Shown here: positions 17,018 to 25,386 of the stretch, piece by piece | Numbering within the stretch: position 1 is the stretch's first letter | Layout: every line of letters starts with the position of its first letter | From: Symbioplanes lichenis | Lineage (GTDB): Bacteria > Actinomycetota > Actinomycetes > Mycobacteriales > Micromonosporaceae | Direction of reading: 5' to 3' | DNA: 64,000 nucleotides | NCBI RefSeq assembly: GCF_030709675.1 | Contig: NZ_JAUZQD010000009.1 | Span: 310,001 to 374,000, forward strand | Notes under the pieces: generated by a model | Seen by the model: the letters and a program-made list of their open reading frames with translations, nothing else | Database searches by the model: none | Told to the model about the DNA's origin: nothing | Program-made: the position numbers and the translations under genes

Positions 17018-18777
17018 GCGACGGTGTCCAGCGACGCCGCCAGCACCTTGGCGTAGCGCGGCTCCGAGGCGAGCAGCGAGGCATGCGTCCCGTCCGCCAC
17101 GATCTTGCCGCCTTCCATCAGCACCACCCTCTCGGCCAGCCCGATCGTCGACAGCCGGTGCGCGACGATCAGCGTCGTGCGGCCCGTCATGCGCTCCCGC
17201 AACGACTCGTGGATCGCCTGCTCCACGGTGACGTCGATGGCACTGGTCGCGTCGTCGAGCACCAGGACCGGCGGGTTGACGAGCAGGGCCCGCGCGATGG
17301 CGATCCGCTGCCGCTGCCCGCCGGACAGGGTGTAGCCACGCTCCCCCACGACGGTGTCGTAGCCGTCGGGCAGGTCGCGCACGAAACCGTCGGCCCCGGC
17401 GGCCACGGCGGCGGCCTCGACCTCGTCGCGGGTCGCACCCGGGCGCCCGTACGCGATGTTGTCGTGCAGTGAGAGCGAGAAGAGGAACGGCTCGTCGGGC
17501 ACGATGCCGACCTGCCGCCGTAAGGCGTCGAGCCGGAGTGAGCGGACGTCGTGCCCGTCGACGGTGACCCGGCCCTCGGTGACGTCGTAGAAGCGGCCGA
17601 GCAGGCGGCCCAGGGTCGACTTGCCGCTGCCGGTCGCGCCGACCACGGCGACCGTCTCACCCGGGCGGACGTGCAGGTCGAGGCCGTCGAGGGCGAGCGT
17701 GCCGTTCGGGTACGTGAAGCGGACGCCCTCGAAGCGCACCTCGCCGGTGAGCGGGACGTGCACCGCGCCCGGGGCGTCGACCACGTCGCTGGGGGTGTCG
17801 AGGATCTCGTAGATGCGGCGGGCCGAGGCCGAGGCGCGCTGACCCATCATGATCATCATGCCGAGCAGGCGGAACGGCGGCTGGAGCATCAGCACGTACG
17901 AGTTGAACGCCACGATCGTGCCGACCGTCGTGTGCCCGTCGAGCACCATGATCCCGCCGATCAGCAGGACCAGGGCGAGGCCGAGCCGGGGCAGGTTGTC
18001 GAGCACGGGGTTCCACCGGCTGCGGATCTTGGCGTCCTGCACGTAGGCCCAGCGGACACTGTCGGCCGCCTCGGCCAGCGAGTGCAGCTGGCGGCCCTCG
18101 GCGGCGAAGGCCTTGACGATGCGGACGCCCTGGATGTTCTCGTCGACGATCGTGGCGAGCCGGGCCAGCCGGGCCTGGATGAGCCAGGACACCGGGAAGA
18201 CGGCCTTGCGCATGCCGACGCCGAGCAGCCCGATCAGCGGCATGGTGGCCATGGCGACCAGGGCCAGCGGGACGTTGATCGAGAGCATCAGCCCGAAGGC
18301 GGCCACGGCGATGAGGCACTGCACGAGGATCGACGGGCCGAACGACAGGTACATCTGCACGGCCCGGATGTCGGAGCTGGACCGCGACATCAGCTCGCCG
18401 GACTGGACCCGGTCGAAGAAGCCGAACGGCATCCGGACCAGGTGGGCGTAGACGATATTGCGCAGGTCGTACTCGATCTCGTAGGCCGTGCGCAGCAGAT
18501 AGAGCCGGGCCAGATAGTTGATCACGCCCTGGAGCAGGGCGAGGCCGACGATGCCCCACACATAGCCGGAGAGCGGGGCGACCCGGTCGACGACCGCACG
18601 GTCGATGCCGGCGCGCACCAGGTTCGGGATCTGCACCTGCACGATCAGGCCGGCGAAGGACATGACGAGCGAGGTGATCAGCAGCACCCGGTGGGCCTTG
18701 ACCAGGGGCATCGCGCGGCGGAGCCAGGTCTGGCCGGAGTCGGGATCGATGGACGCCCTCGGTGCTCGGCGGCTCAA
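17014..18777 (-). CDS. ABC exporter half-transporter, subunit with degenerate Walker B
   Basis: 587 residues from the TTG at 18777, supported by AAGGAG six bases upstream; upstream open frame lacks a ribosome site. Six-helix membrane domain, then ATPase: Walker A GATGSGKST, signature TLSGGQRQ (intact), Walker B VLVLDDATSAID with Asp where the catalytic Glu is normal, H-loop VAHRLST. Paired with the partner's degenerate signature, this predicts one consensus and one dead ATP site, the known pattern of heterodimeric exporters. A TTGACG box (18826-18831) and a TTAGCC-T-GGCTAA palindrome (18804-18816) lie upstream. Confidence 0.93.
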   Translation of the reverse strand: MSRRAPRASIDPDSGQTWLRRAMPLVKAHRVLLITSLVMSFAGLIVQVQIPNLVRAGIDRAVVDRVAPLSGYVWGIVGLALLQGVINYLARLYLLRTAYEIEYDLRNIVYAHLVRMPFGFFDRVQSGELMSRSSSDIRAVQMYLSFGPSILVQCLIAVAAFGLMLSINVPLALVAMATMPLIGLLGVGMRKAVFPVSWLIQARLARLATIVDENIQGVRIVKAFAAEGRQLHSLAEAADSVRWAYVQDAKIRSRWNPVLDNLPRLGLALVLLIGGIMVLDGHTTVGTIVAFNSYVLMLQPPFRLLGMMIMMGQRASASARRIYEILDTPSDVVDAPGAVHVPLTGEVRFEGVRFTYPNGTLALDGLDLHVRPGETVAVVGATGSGKSTLGRLLGRFYDVTEGRVTVDGHDVRSLRLDALRRQVGIVPDEPFLFSLSLHDNIAYGRPGATRDEVEAAAVAAGADGFVRDLPDGYDTVVGERGYTLSGGQRQRIAIARALLVNPPVLVLDDATSAIDVTVEQAIHESLRERMTGRTTLIVAHRLSTIGLAERVVLMEGGKIVADGTHASLLASEPRYAKVLAASLDTVA

Positions 18778-18803
18778 GGGCGACTCCTTCGGGAACCAGG
18801 TGC

Positions 18804-18816
18804 TTAGCCTGGCTAA
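18804..18816. promoter_or_regulatory. Palindromic operator candidate of the ABC exporter operon
   Basis: TTAGCC-T-GGCTAA, six-base perfect arms around one base. On the minus strand it overlaps the likely -10 region (GCTAAG, 18808-18803), 17 bases from TTGACG (18831-18826), so a bound regulator would block transcription. Confidence 0.5.
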
Positions 18817-18827
18817 CGATACCCCCG

Positions 18828-20282
18828 TCAAGCCGCCCCGACACCGCCGGGCGGCGGCTCGACCCCGGGACAGGACGTGACGGCGGGCGGCGCCACCGCC
18901 AGCAGATAGCGGTCCACCACGGCGTTCACGCAGGGCGTGCGCCCGTACGCGGTGTGACCCCACCCTTCGTACGTGACCAAGGTCGCCCCCGCGCCGAGCT
19001 GAGCGGCGACCGAGCGGGCCCACGCGTACGGCGTCGCGGGGTCGTGCCGCGAGCTGAGCACCAGGACCGGGCCGGTGCGCCCGGGGCTCAGCGGCCGCTG
19101 CGGATTGTCCGTGGCCAGCGGGTCGCCCACGCAGCTCGCGATCGACGTCATGCCCAGCGGCGACACCGGCATCTGCGGGTACGCCCGGCCGAGTCGCGCG
19201 AGCCGCAGCCGCAGCCCCGCCCACCCGCCGGCCGGCCCGGCCCAGTCGTCGCAGAAGACCGCCGGGAAGCTGAACTCGGCCACCGGGTCCAGCGGGGGCG
19301 CCACCTGACGACGGCCCAGCGCCGACGCCTCGCGCAGGTAGACCCCGAACGAGTGCCACTGCGGGTCGTAGAACGAGCCGAGGGCGACGCCGAGCAGCTC
19401 CTGCACGCCGAGCTTCGCCGTCGGGTCGAACGGGTCGCGCAGGGTGCCCCGGCGGGCGCGGGACAACAGCGCCGCCCAGAGCGCGCGCACGTCCCGGCCG
19501 TGCACCGCGCACTGCGTACTGCGGTCGCACCAGGCCACGAACTCGTCGAACGAGTCCTGTGCGGCCGCGGTCTCGTCGGCGAGGAAGGCGCCCGCGCTGC
19601 GGCTGTGGTCCATCACGCCGTCCAGGACCAGCGCGCGGACCCGCCGGGGGTAGCGCTCCGCGTACTGGGCGCCGAGCAGGGTGCCGTACGAGGCGCCGTA
19701 GAAGCTGATCGCCTGTTCACCGAGCGCGGCCCGGAGCGCGTCCATGTCCTGGGCGACGCTGAGCGAGTCGGTGTGTCCGTAGAGCGGCCCGGTCCGGCGG
19801 GCACAGTCCGCGGCGAGCCGGCGGTTGAAGGCGACATTGGTCGCGTACGAGCGGGCGTTGGAGATCATCACGGACGGCCCGGCGGCGAGCAGCGCGGACG
19901 AGCAGACGACCGGGTTGCTGCGGCCCACGCCACGCGGGTCGAAGCCGACGATGTCGAAGCGGCGGCGCACGGCGGCACCGAAGGCATAGGTGCTGTCCAG
20001 CGCGAAGTCGACGCCCGAGCCGCCGGGGCCGCCGGGGTTGACCAGCAGCGCCCCGATGCGGGTCTTCGGGTCGGTGGCGGGACGGCGGGCCACGGCGACG
20101 CCGACCGCCGGGCCGTAGGGGTCCGACCAGTCCACGGGTACGCGCAGAGTGGCGCACTGGGCCGTCTTGTCCTCCGCACAGGGCTGCCACTTGAGCGACG
20201 AGACGGGACGAGCCGCGGCGGCCGGGGCGGCAGCCGTGGCGAGCGCGGTCACCACAGCCAGGAAAGCAGCCCGCACGCGCAT
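18828..20282 (-). CDS. Secreted tripeptidyl-aminopeptidase-like S33 hydrolase
   Basis: 484 residues. Signal peptide of about 24 residues (FLAVVTALATAAAPAAAA). Alpha/beta hydrolase core: NPGGPGGSG oxyanion-region motif near 82-90, FDPRGVG, nucleophile elbow GASYG with Ser198, and late motifs SSRHDPATP and GWGHTAYG that should carry the Asp and His. The C-terminal TAP-like domain is typical of Streptomyces tripeptidyl aminopeptidases (Tap/Slp). It trims amino-terminal peptides outside the cell. Same strand and order as the carboxypeptidase gene upstream, from which it is separated by about 130 bases. Confidence 0.92.
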   Translation of the reverse strand: MRVRAAFLAVVTALATAAAPAAAARPVSSLKWQPCAEDKTAQCATLRVPVDWSDPYGPAVGVAVARRPATDPKTRIGALLVNPGGPGGSGVDFALDSTYAFGAAVRRRFDIVGFDPRGVGRSNPVVCSSALLAAGPSVMISNARSYATNVAFNRRLAADCARRTGPLYGHTDSLSVAQDMDALRAALGEQAISFYGASYGTLLGAQYAERYPRRVRALVLDGVMDHSRSAGAFLADETAAAQDSFDEFVAWCDRSTQCAVHGRDVRALWAALLSRARRGTLRDPFDPTAKLGVQELLGVALGSFYDPQWHSFGVYLREASALGRRQVAPPLDPVAEFSFPAVFCDDWAGPAGGWAGLRLRLARLGRAYPQMPVSPLGMTSIASCVGDPLATDNPQRPLSPGRTGPVLVLSSRHDPATPYAWARSVAAQLGAGATLVTYEGWGHTAYGRTPCVNAVVDRYLLAVAPPAVTSCPGVEPPPGGVGAA

Positions 20283-20378
20283 GTCTCCGCCCCTCGGCCC
20301 TCCGAGGCCGAAGCCCCCGCACGCAGCCGCGCCGCGCGCTCAAGTCTCGGACGCATTGTCGTCGACGGAACGCGCGGC

Positions 20379-20413
20379 GCGGGGTGCTCTTCGGTAGATC
20401 AGCCCGAAAGAGG
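20379..20413 (-). terminator. Imperfect hairpin after the M14 gene
   Basis: On the minus strand CTCTTTCGG and CCGAAGAG can pair with one bulge around the loop GCTGATCTA, directly after the carboxypeptidase stop. The stem is weak, so this is tentative. Confidence 0.35.
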
Positions 20414-20415
20414 AG

Positions 20416-23400
20416 CTACCGGAGCAGGTGTTTCATGGACCGGCGGACCAGGTCGTCCCGGGCCGCCGGCGTCAGCGTCTCCAGGCCGAACCCGAGGTAC
20501 ACGGTGTCGGTCGTGGTGATGCCGGCGCCCATGTCGAACGCCAGCTGGCTGCGCGTCCAGTCCGACGTGTTGACCTGCGAGCCGGCGGGCGGCCCGGCGA
20601 CGGTCCAGCCGCCGAGGTCCGTCTCGAAGCCGGTCTGCGCCGTGGTGGCCCCGCCCACCTCGACCCGCACGTCGTCGAGGAAGACGCCGAGGCCCTGCGT
20701 GCCCCAGTCGGACATGTACGTGATGGAGACCTCGACCCGCTTGCCCGCATAGGCGGACAGGTCGGCGTCGAACTGCTTCCACCCGCCGCTGTTGCCGCTC
20801 GCCGCGTTCCACGTGCCCGTGGTGCCGGTCGGCGAGCAGTCCGCGCCCTGGTAGTGGGCGACGAACGGGTGCAGCCCGGCGATGCCCTCGGGGCAGCTGT
20901 CCCCGGTCGACGTGGTGGTCAGGCCGCCGGCGTCGGGCAGCGTCGTCCAGTTGTCCGTGCCGGCCTCGTGCGCCTCGACGAACAGGAAGTCCCAGTTCGC
21001 CTCGGTGTCGAAGGACGTCGCGAACTTGAGGTGACCGCTCGTGGCGCCGGTCAGGTCGATCGTCCGGGTGAGCCGCTTGTACGACTGGTCCGCCTGCCCG
21101 CTCCACAGGTAGTAGTCACCCTCGAAAGGCTCGTACGGCGCCGCCCCCGGCAACTGCCAGTCCAGTGCGCCCTTCGAGCTGGCGAACTGCGGGAACTTGG
21201 CCGGCGGCAGCGAGCTGGACGTGGCCAGGAACGCGGCCGTGTGCCCGGCGCCCGGTTGCGCGGTGAAGCCCTGGAACTTGCCGGCCGTACCGGCGACGGG
21301 GTAGGGGTTGCCCTCCGGGTCGGTGCCGCCGCCGTCGATGTACGAGTACGCCCCGAGGTAGTACTGCTCGAAGTCGTTCACCAGCGGCAGGCACTCGGCG
21401 CTCGCCGGGTCGAGGCACTCCCCCGCACCCTCGGGCTTGTACGACTGCGTGCCGGCCGCCCCGCTCGACGCCAGGCCGGCGTTCTTGCCGGCGTAGAGCA
21501 GCTTGCCGCCCTCGTTGAGATAGTCGCGCACGGCGATCTCGGTCTGGGCCGCCACCCGGGCGGCCGTGCCGGCGGGCTGGCCGGTGCGGCGCGGGATCAC
21601 GTCGTCGCCGGTCTCCCAGACGACGGCCTTGTAGTGCGACAGCACACCGAGCGGGTGCGGGGCCACGCCGCCGCGGGCGTCGATGTCGTAGACGTCAGCG
21701 CGGTAGCCGGCCTTGCGCAGCGAGGCGACGTGCTCGTCGGCGTAGCGGGCGGTGACGGCACCGTCGGTCGCGGCCGGCGAGATGCCGGTGACGTCCTCGG
21801 CCGCGAGCACCAGCACGTTCCCGCCGATCTTGGACGCCACGGTGTAGGTGAAGCTCGCGGAGGTCTTACGACCGGCCGTGAACCAGACCTTCACCTTGTC
21901 GCCGGCGCGCTGCCGCGGCACGGTGCCCCGGACCTCGGCGTAGTACTTGTCCAGCTCGCCGCCGTAGCGCTCGCCGCCGTTCCACACCCGGGTCCGCGCG
22001 GTGGAAGCACGCTTGCCGTTCACGGAGTAGTGCAGCGTCACCGGCCCCAGCTCACGCTTCGCCGTCACTGCCACTTGCTGGCTGGTCCCGTACGAGACGG
22101 TGAAGGGGTCGATCTTGAGGTCCGGCGTGGTGCGCCCGACCGTGGAGACGGGGTCGGCCGGGTCCTTCGCCGACTTGGCGACCGAGAGCGCGAACGGGAC
22201 GTTCTTGGCGAACTCCTGCTGGATGAGCTTCTCGTCGTCCGGGAACGTGAAGATGCTCTCGCAGTTCGCGGGGTCCCACTGGTCGGCGGGGTCGAGCGCG
22301 GACGCGGTCTGGCAGGTGCTCATCTCGGGCGTGAAGCCGATGGTGCCGTACCGGACCTGGGCGTGGCCGTCGGTCTCGCCGTTGGTCGGGTAGAGCTCGG
22401 CGGACAGGTCGGGGTCGTAGCCGGGCACCGCCGGGCGGGCGTCGTCACCGGCCAGGGCCACGGCGATCTCGTCGTCCGGGCTCGGGGTGTCGACCTGCCA
22501 GCCGACACCGTAGAGGAGCAGCTCGGCGGCCGAGTGATAGTTGATCATGAACTCGAAGCCGACCTTGCGGAACAGCCCGTCGAGCGCCTTGGTCTCGGGC
22601 TCCGAGCCGGGCTTCGGGCCGCGGTAGGTCTCGCTGGCCGGGTCGGACGACGAGCCCTCCTCGTCGTACCCCCAGCGCTCGGGGAAGTTGCGGTTGATGT
22701 CCACGCCGTCGACCGCGGTGATCTGCCCGTCACCGTCGTTGTCGCGCAGGTTCTTGCGCCACTGCCGGTGGCCCTCGGTGAACGTGTAGTCGTAGCCGTC
22801 GACGTTGATGACCGGCAGGAACCACAGCTCGGTCGTGTCGACGAGCCGGGTGACCGTGGCGTCCTTGCCGTAGTTGTCGAGGAAGTAGTGCAGCAGCCGG
22901 CGGGTCATCTCCGGCGTGATCCACTCGCGGGCGTGCTGCGTGCCGAGGTAGAGCACGGCCGGGCGGCGGCCGGCGGCGAGGCTGCGGGCGCCCTTGGTCA
23001 CCTTGACGGCCTGGATCGGCACGCCCTTGGTGGACTTGCCGATCGTCTCCAGCTTGGCGATGCGGGGATGCGTCGCGGCAGCCTCGGCGAGCTCGTCGCG
23101 GATGCCGCCCTCGGTGTTGTACGGGCGGAAGACCGCCGGGCCGGCGGCCGCGCGCTTCCTCGCCGTCGCGGGCTTGGCGGCCAGGGGCACCCCGGCCGCG
23201 ATCAGGGACTCGGCCTGACGCGGGCCGAGGATGGTCTCGACGCTCAGCTTGCCGCCCCCGGCGTCGGTGACCGCCGCCTCGGCGGGGTCGACACCGGCGG
23301 CGCGGAGTTTCTCGAACTGGGCCGCGTCCAGCGTGCCGACATAGACACCCAAAGTGTCGTCGGCGGGGGCCGCGGCGGCCGGCGCGATCCCGGGCATGAC

Positions 23401-23460
23401 GGCGGCGGCCGCCGTCACCAGGGAGAGCGCGCAGGCGGTCGCCCAGCGGGCTGGTCTCAT
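20416..23460 (-). CDS. Secreted M14 zinc carboxypeptidase with C-terminal extension
   Basis: 1014 residues. Signal peptide of about 31 residues (cleavage near AAA-A). Pro-region, then the M14 domain: zinc ligands His176 and Glu179 in TQHAREW, His309 in NYHSA, substrate motif DINRNFPERW near 254-263, and catalytic Glu379 in GFTPEM. The C-terminal half (about 440-1014) holds beta-sandwich regions, one resembling the C-terminal domain of immune inhibitor A proteases (W-SG-AD..., LFVEA, VFLDDV), probably for binding. It cleaves C-terminal residues of peptides outside the cell, complementing the adjacent aminopeptidase. Confidence 0.93.
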   Translation of the reverse strand: MRPARWATACALSLVTAAAAVMPGIAPAAAAPADDTLGVYVGTLDAAQFEKLRAAGVDPAEAAVTDAGGGKLSVETILGPRQAESLIAAGVPLAAKPATARKRAAAGPAVFRPYNTEGGIRDELAEAAATHPRIAKLETIGKSTKGVPIQAVKVTKGARSLAAGRRPAVLYLGTQHAREWITPEMTRRLLHYFLDNYGKDATVTRLVDTTELWFLPVINVDGYDYTFTEGHRQWRKNLRDNDGDGQITAVDGVDINRNFPERWGYDEEGSSSDPASETYRGPKPGSEPETKALDGLFRKVGFEFMINYHSAAELLLYGVGWQVDTPSPDDEIAVALAGDDARPAVPGYDPDLSAELYPTNGETDGHAQVRYGTIGFTPEMSTCQTASALDPADQWDPANCESIFTFPDDEKLIQQEFAKNVPFALSVAKSAKDPADPVSTVGRTTPDLKIDPFTVSYGTSQQVAVTAKRELGPVTLHYSVNGKRASTARTRVWNGGERYGGELDKYYAEVRGTVPRQRAGDKVKVWFTAGRKTSASFTYTVASKIGGNVLVLAAEDVTGISPAATDGAVTARYADEHVASLRKAGYRADVYDIDARGGVAPHPLGVLSHYKAVVWETGDDVIPRRTGQPAGTAARVAAQTEIAVRDYLNEGGKLLYAGKNAGLASSGAAGTQSYKPEGAGECLDPASAECLPLVNDFEQYYLGAYSYIDGGGTDPEGNPYPVAGTAGKFQGFTAQPGAGHTAAFLATSSSLPPAKFPQFASSKGALDWQLPGAAPYEPFEGDYYLWSGQADQSYKRLTRTIDLTGATSGHLKFATSFDTEANWDFLFVEAHEAGTDNWTTLPDAGGLTTTSTGDSCPEGIAGLHPFVAHYQGADCSPTGTTGTWNAASGNSGGWKQFDADLSAYAGKRVEVSITYMSDWGTQGLGVFLDDVRVEVGGATTAQTGFETDLGGWTVAGPPAGSQVNTSDWTRSQLAFDMGAGITTTDTVYLGFGLETLTPAARDDLVRRSMKHLLR

Positions 23461-23581
23461 CAGGGATCCTCCAGGAAAGGGAAGGTCGTGTGTGGACCTT
23501 CCGCCCGTGACGGAGGAGTGTCAAGATCTCACGCGCAGTGACATACAGTTTTCTTTCAGGCGGCCCGGGCACCGTGGAGCG

Positions 23582-24694
23582 ATGACCACGACCACACGCT
23601 GGGCACTGGCCGCGGCGACGGCGGGCGCGGCGCTGCTCACCGCGTGTTCCGACTCTTCCGCCCCAACCGCACCGGCTGCCGCATCCAGCACGCCCGTGGC
23701 ATCACCGGCAAGCCCGGAAAATCCGTCCCCGCGCGCTCTCGATCCGAGCGATCCGGAGACCGTCGCCACGGGTCTCGAGACGCCGTGGGGGCTCGCCTTC
23801 CTGCCGGACGGCAGCGCGCTGGTCGCCGAGCGCGACTCCGGCCGGGTGTTGCAGGTCAAGCCCGGGACCGATCAACCCCAGCCGGTGTACGAGGTCCCGG
23901 GCGTGAGCGCTCAGGGCGAGGGCGGGCTGCTCGGCCTCGCCGTGGCGCGCGACTTCGCCGAGACGCGGCAGGTCTACGCGTACCACACGGCGGAGTCGGA
24001 CAATCGGATCGTGCGCTGGCGGCTGGGCAGCGACGCCGCGCCGGAAGTGATCTTCGACGGCATCGGCAAGGCGGGCATTCACAACGGCGGGCGCATCGCC
24101 TTCGGGCCCGACGGCATGCTCTACGCGGGCACCGGCGACGCGGGCGAGCGCGGCGCCGCCCAGGACGCCGGCGACAGCAACGGCAAGATCCTGCGGCTGA
24201 CCCCGGACGGGGAGCCGGCGCCGGGCAACCCGCAAGAGGGCTCGCCGGTGTGGAGCCTGGGCCACCGCAACGTGCAGGGGCTGGCGTGGGCCGCCGACGG
24301 CACGATGTACGCGGCGGAGTTCGGGCAGAACCGCTTCGACGAGATCAACAAGATCACGCCCGGCGGCAACTACGGCTGGCCCGAGGTCGAGGGCACCGCG
24401 GACGACAGCCGCTACGTGAACCCGGTCGTCACATGGGGCACCGACGAGGCGTCCCCGAGCGGGGCGGCGATCGCCGGCGACACGCTCTACGTCGCGGCGC
24501 TGCGCGGAGAGCGGCTGTGGAGCGTCCCGCTCGAGGGCGGCGAGCCACAGGCCGAGTTGTCCGGCCGGTACGGGCGGCTACGAACCGTAGCCGTCGCGCC
24601 GGACGGCGCACTGTGGCTCACCACCTCGAACACCGACGGTCGCGGCGATCCGAAGAACGGTGACGACCGGATCCTGCGGTTCCCTGCCCGGTGA
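23582..24694 (+). CDS. Glucose/sorbosone-dehydrogenase-like lipoprotein
   Basis: 370 residues from the ATG at 23582. Lipoprotein signal with lipobox LTAC (Cys about 21), a Ser/Pro/Ala linker, then a six-bladed propeller of the GSDH (soluble PQQ glucose dehydrogenase-like) family: LETPWGLAFLPDGSALVAER, GEGGLLGLAVARDFAET, HNGGRIAFGPDGMLYAGTGDAG, GHRNVQGLAW, EFGQNRFDEINKITPGGNYGWPEVEG, PSGAAIAGDTLYVAALRG. Family members oxidise aldoses using PQQ; whether this one has activity is open. It stands alone, divergent from the M14 gene. Confidence 0.92.
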   Translation: MTTTTRWALAAATAGAALLTACSDSSAPTAPAAASSTPVASPASPENPSPRALDPSDPETVATGLETPWGLAFLPDGSALVAERDSGRVLQVKPGTDQPQPVYEVPGVSAQGEGGLLGLAVARDFAETRQVYAYHTAESDNRIVRWRLGSDAAPEVIFDGIGKAGIHNGGRIAFGPDGMLYAGTGDAGERGAAQDAGDSNGKILRLTPDGEPAPGNPQEGSPVWSLGHRNVQGLAWAADGTMYAAEFGQNRFDEINKITPGGNYGWPEVEGTADDSRYVNPVVTWGTDEASPSGAAIAGDTLYVAALRGERLWSVPLEGGEPQAELSGRYGRLRTVAVAPDGALWLTTSNTDGRGDPKNGDDRILRFPAR

Positions 24695-24711
24695 GACGCG
24701 GGTGCCGCCGA

Positions 24712-24963
24712 TCAGCCGTTGTTGGGCGGCAGCAGCGGCAGCTGACTGATCGCCGTGGCGTACTGGGAGATCTGCCGGCCGTTCGGCACCACGCCGAAGC
24801 TCCGGAGCTGATCCTGAATGGCCTGCTTGACAGCATCCTCGGACTGCCCGCGATGTGTCTGCATGACCCTGTTGACGACGTAGTCAACACGAAGCTGCAT
24901 CTGCCAGCCCGGGGAGCGCTGCGAGGCTCCCGTGGCGAGGCTCACTGAGGCGAGGGGTTCCAT
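24712..24963 (-). CDS. Small conserved-looking protein of unknown function
   Basis: 83 residues from the ATG at 24963. The C-terminal 55 residues (DYVVNRVMQTHRGQSEDAVK...) look like a small helical domain with a conserved-seeming NRVMQTHRGQS motif and a Pro/Asn tail (LLPPNNG). I know no function. The start has no clear ribosome site; GATACT stands seven bases before it, consistent with a leaderless message. It is 17 bases from the converging sorbosone-dehydrogenase-like gene. Confidence 0.65.
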   Translation of the reverse strand: MEPLASVSLATGASQRSPGWQMQLRVDYVVNRVMQTHRGQSEDAVKQAIQDQLRSFGVVPNGRQISQYATAISQLPLLPPNNG

Positions 24964-25077
24964 GCCCCAAAGTATCGGAACACAGCTCGCGCACTGGAAG
25001 GTTCGGGGCCGCTGTGCAACCGACCCGCACCCGGCTCGCACCGTCTTCTCCATCAAACGGGCGAGCCGGGTGGCCGT

Positions 25078-25362
25078 TCAGTTGCCGTCCTGTCCCTCGG
25101 TGGGCACCTTGGTGGGCCGCCACCGGGCCCAGGCGAGGAAGAGCAGGCCCAGGACGAGCATCGTCAGGCCCATCCAGAGGTTGATGCGGACCCCCTGGGC
25201 CTTGTCGATCTCCGACTGCGAGTCGAAGACGCCGAGCAGGGTGACGATCACCCCGTAGATGACGAAGAGGCCGCCGATCACCACCCGCACGTCGAAGAGC
25301 CGCGCGGCGGAGGACCTGCCCTCGAGCTTCTCGGTCTTGTCGATCAGTTCGTCGTCAGCCAT
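25078..25362 (-). CDS. Small two-helix membrane protein next to a symporter
   Basis: 94 residues. An acidic N-terminus (MADDELIDKTEKLEG), then two membrane helices (about 27-46 and 62-79) and a charged tail. I do not recognise a named family, but small membrane proteins of this kind often accompany SSS-type symporters. Its start is 24 bases after the symporter stop on the same strand, so it is almost certainly co-transcribed and may stabilise or regulate the transporter. Confidence 0.8.
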   Translation of the reverse strand: MADDELIDKTEKLEGRSSAARLFDVRVVIGGLFVIYGVIVTLLGVFDSQSEIDKAQGVRINLWMGLTMLVLGLLFLAWARWRPTKVPTEGQDGN

Positions 25363-25386
25363 GACAACTCCTCTCCGGTTCCCCGG

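Noticed and set aside
18804..18816. DtxR/IdeR iron box before the ABC exporter
   Set aside because: The palindrome has a one-base centre and lacks the outer AGG/CCT parts of the 19-base iron-box consensus.
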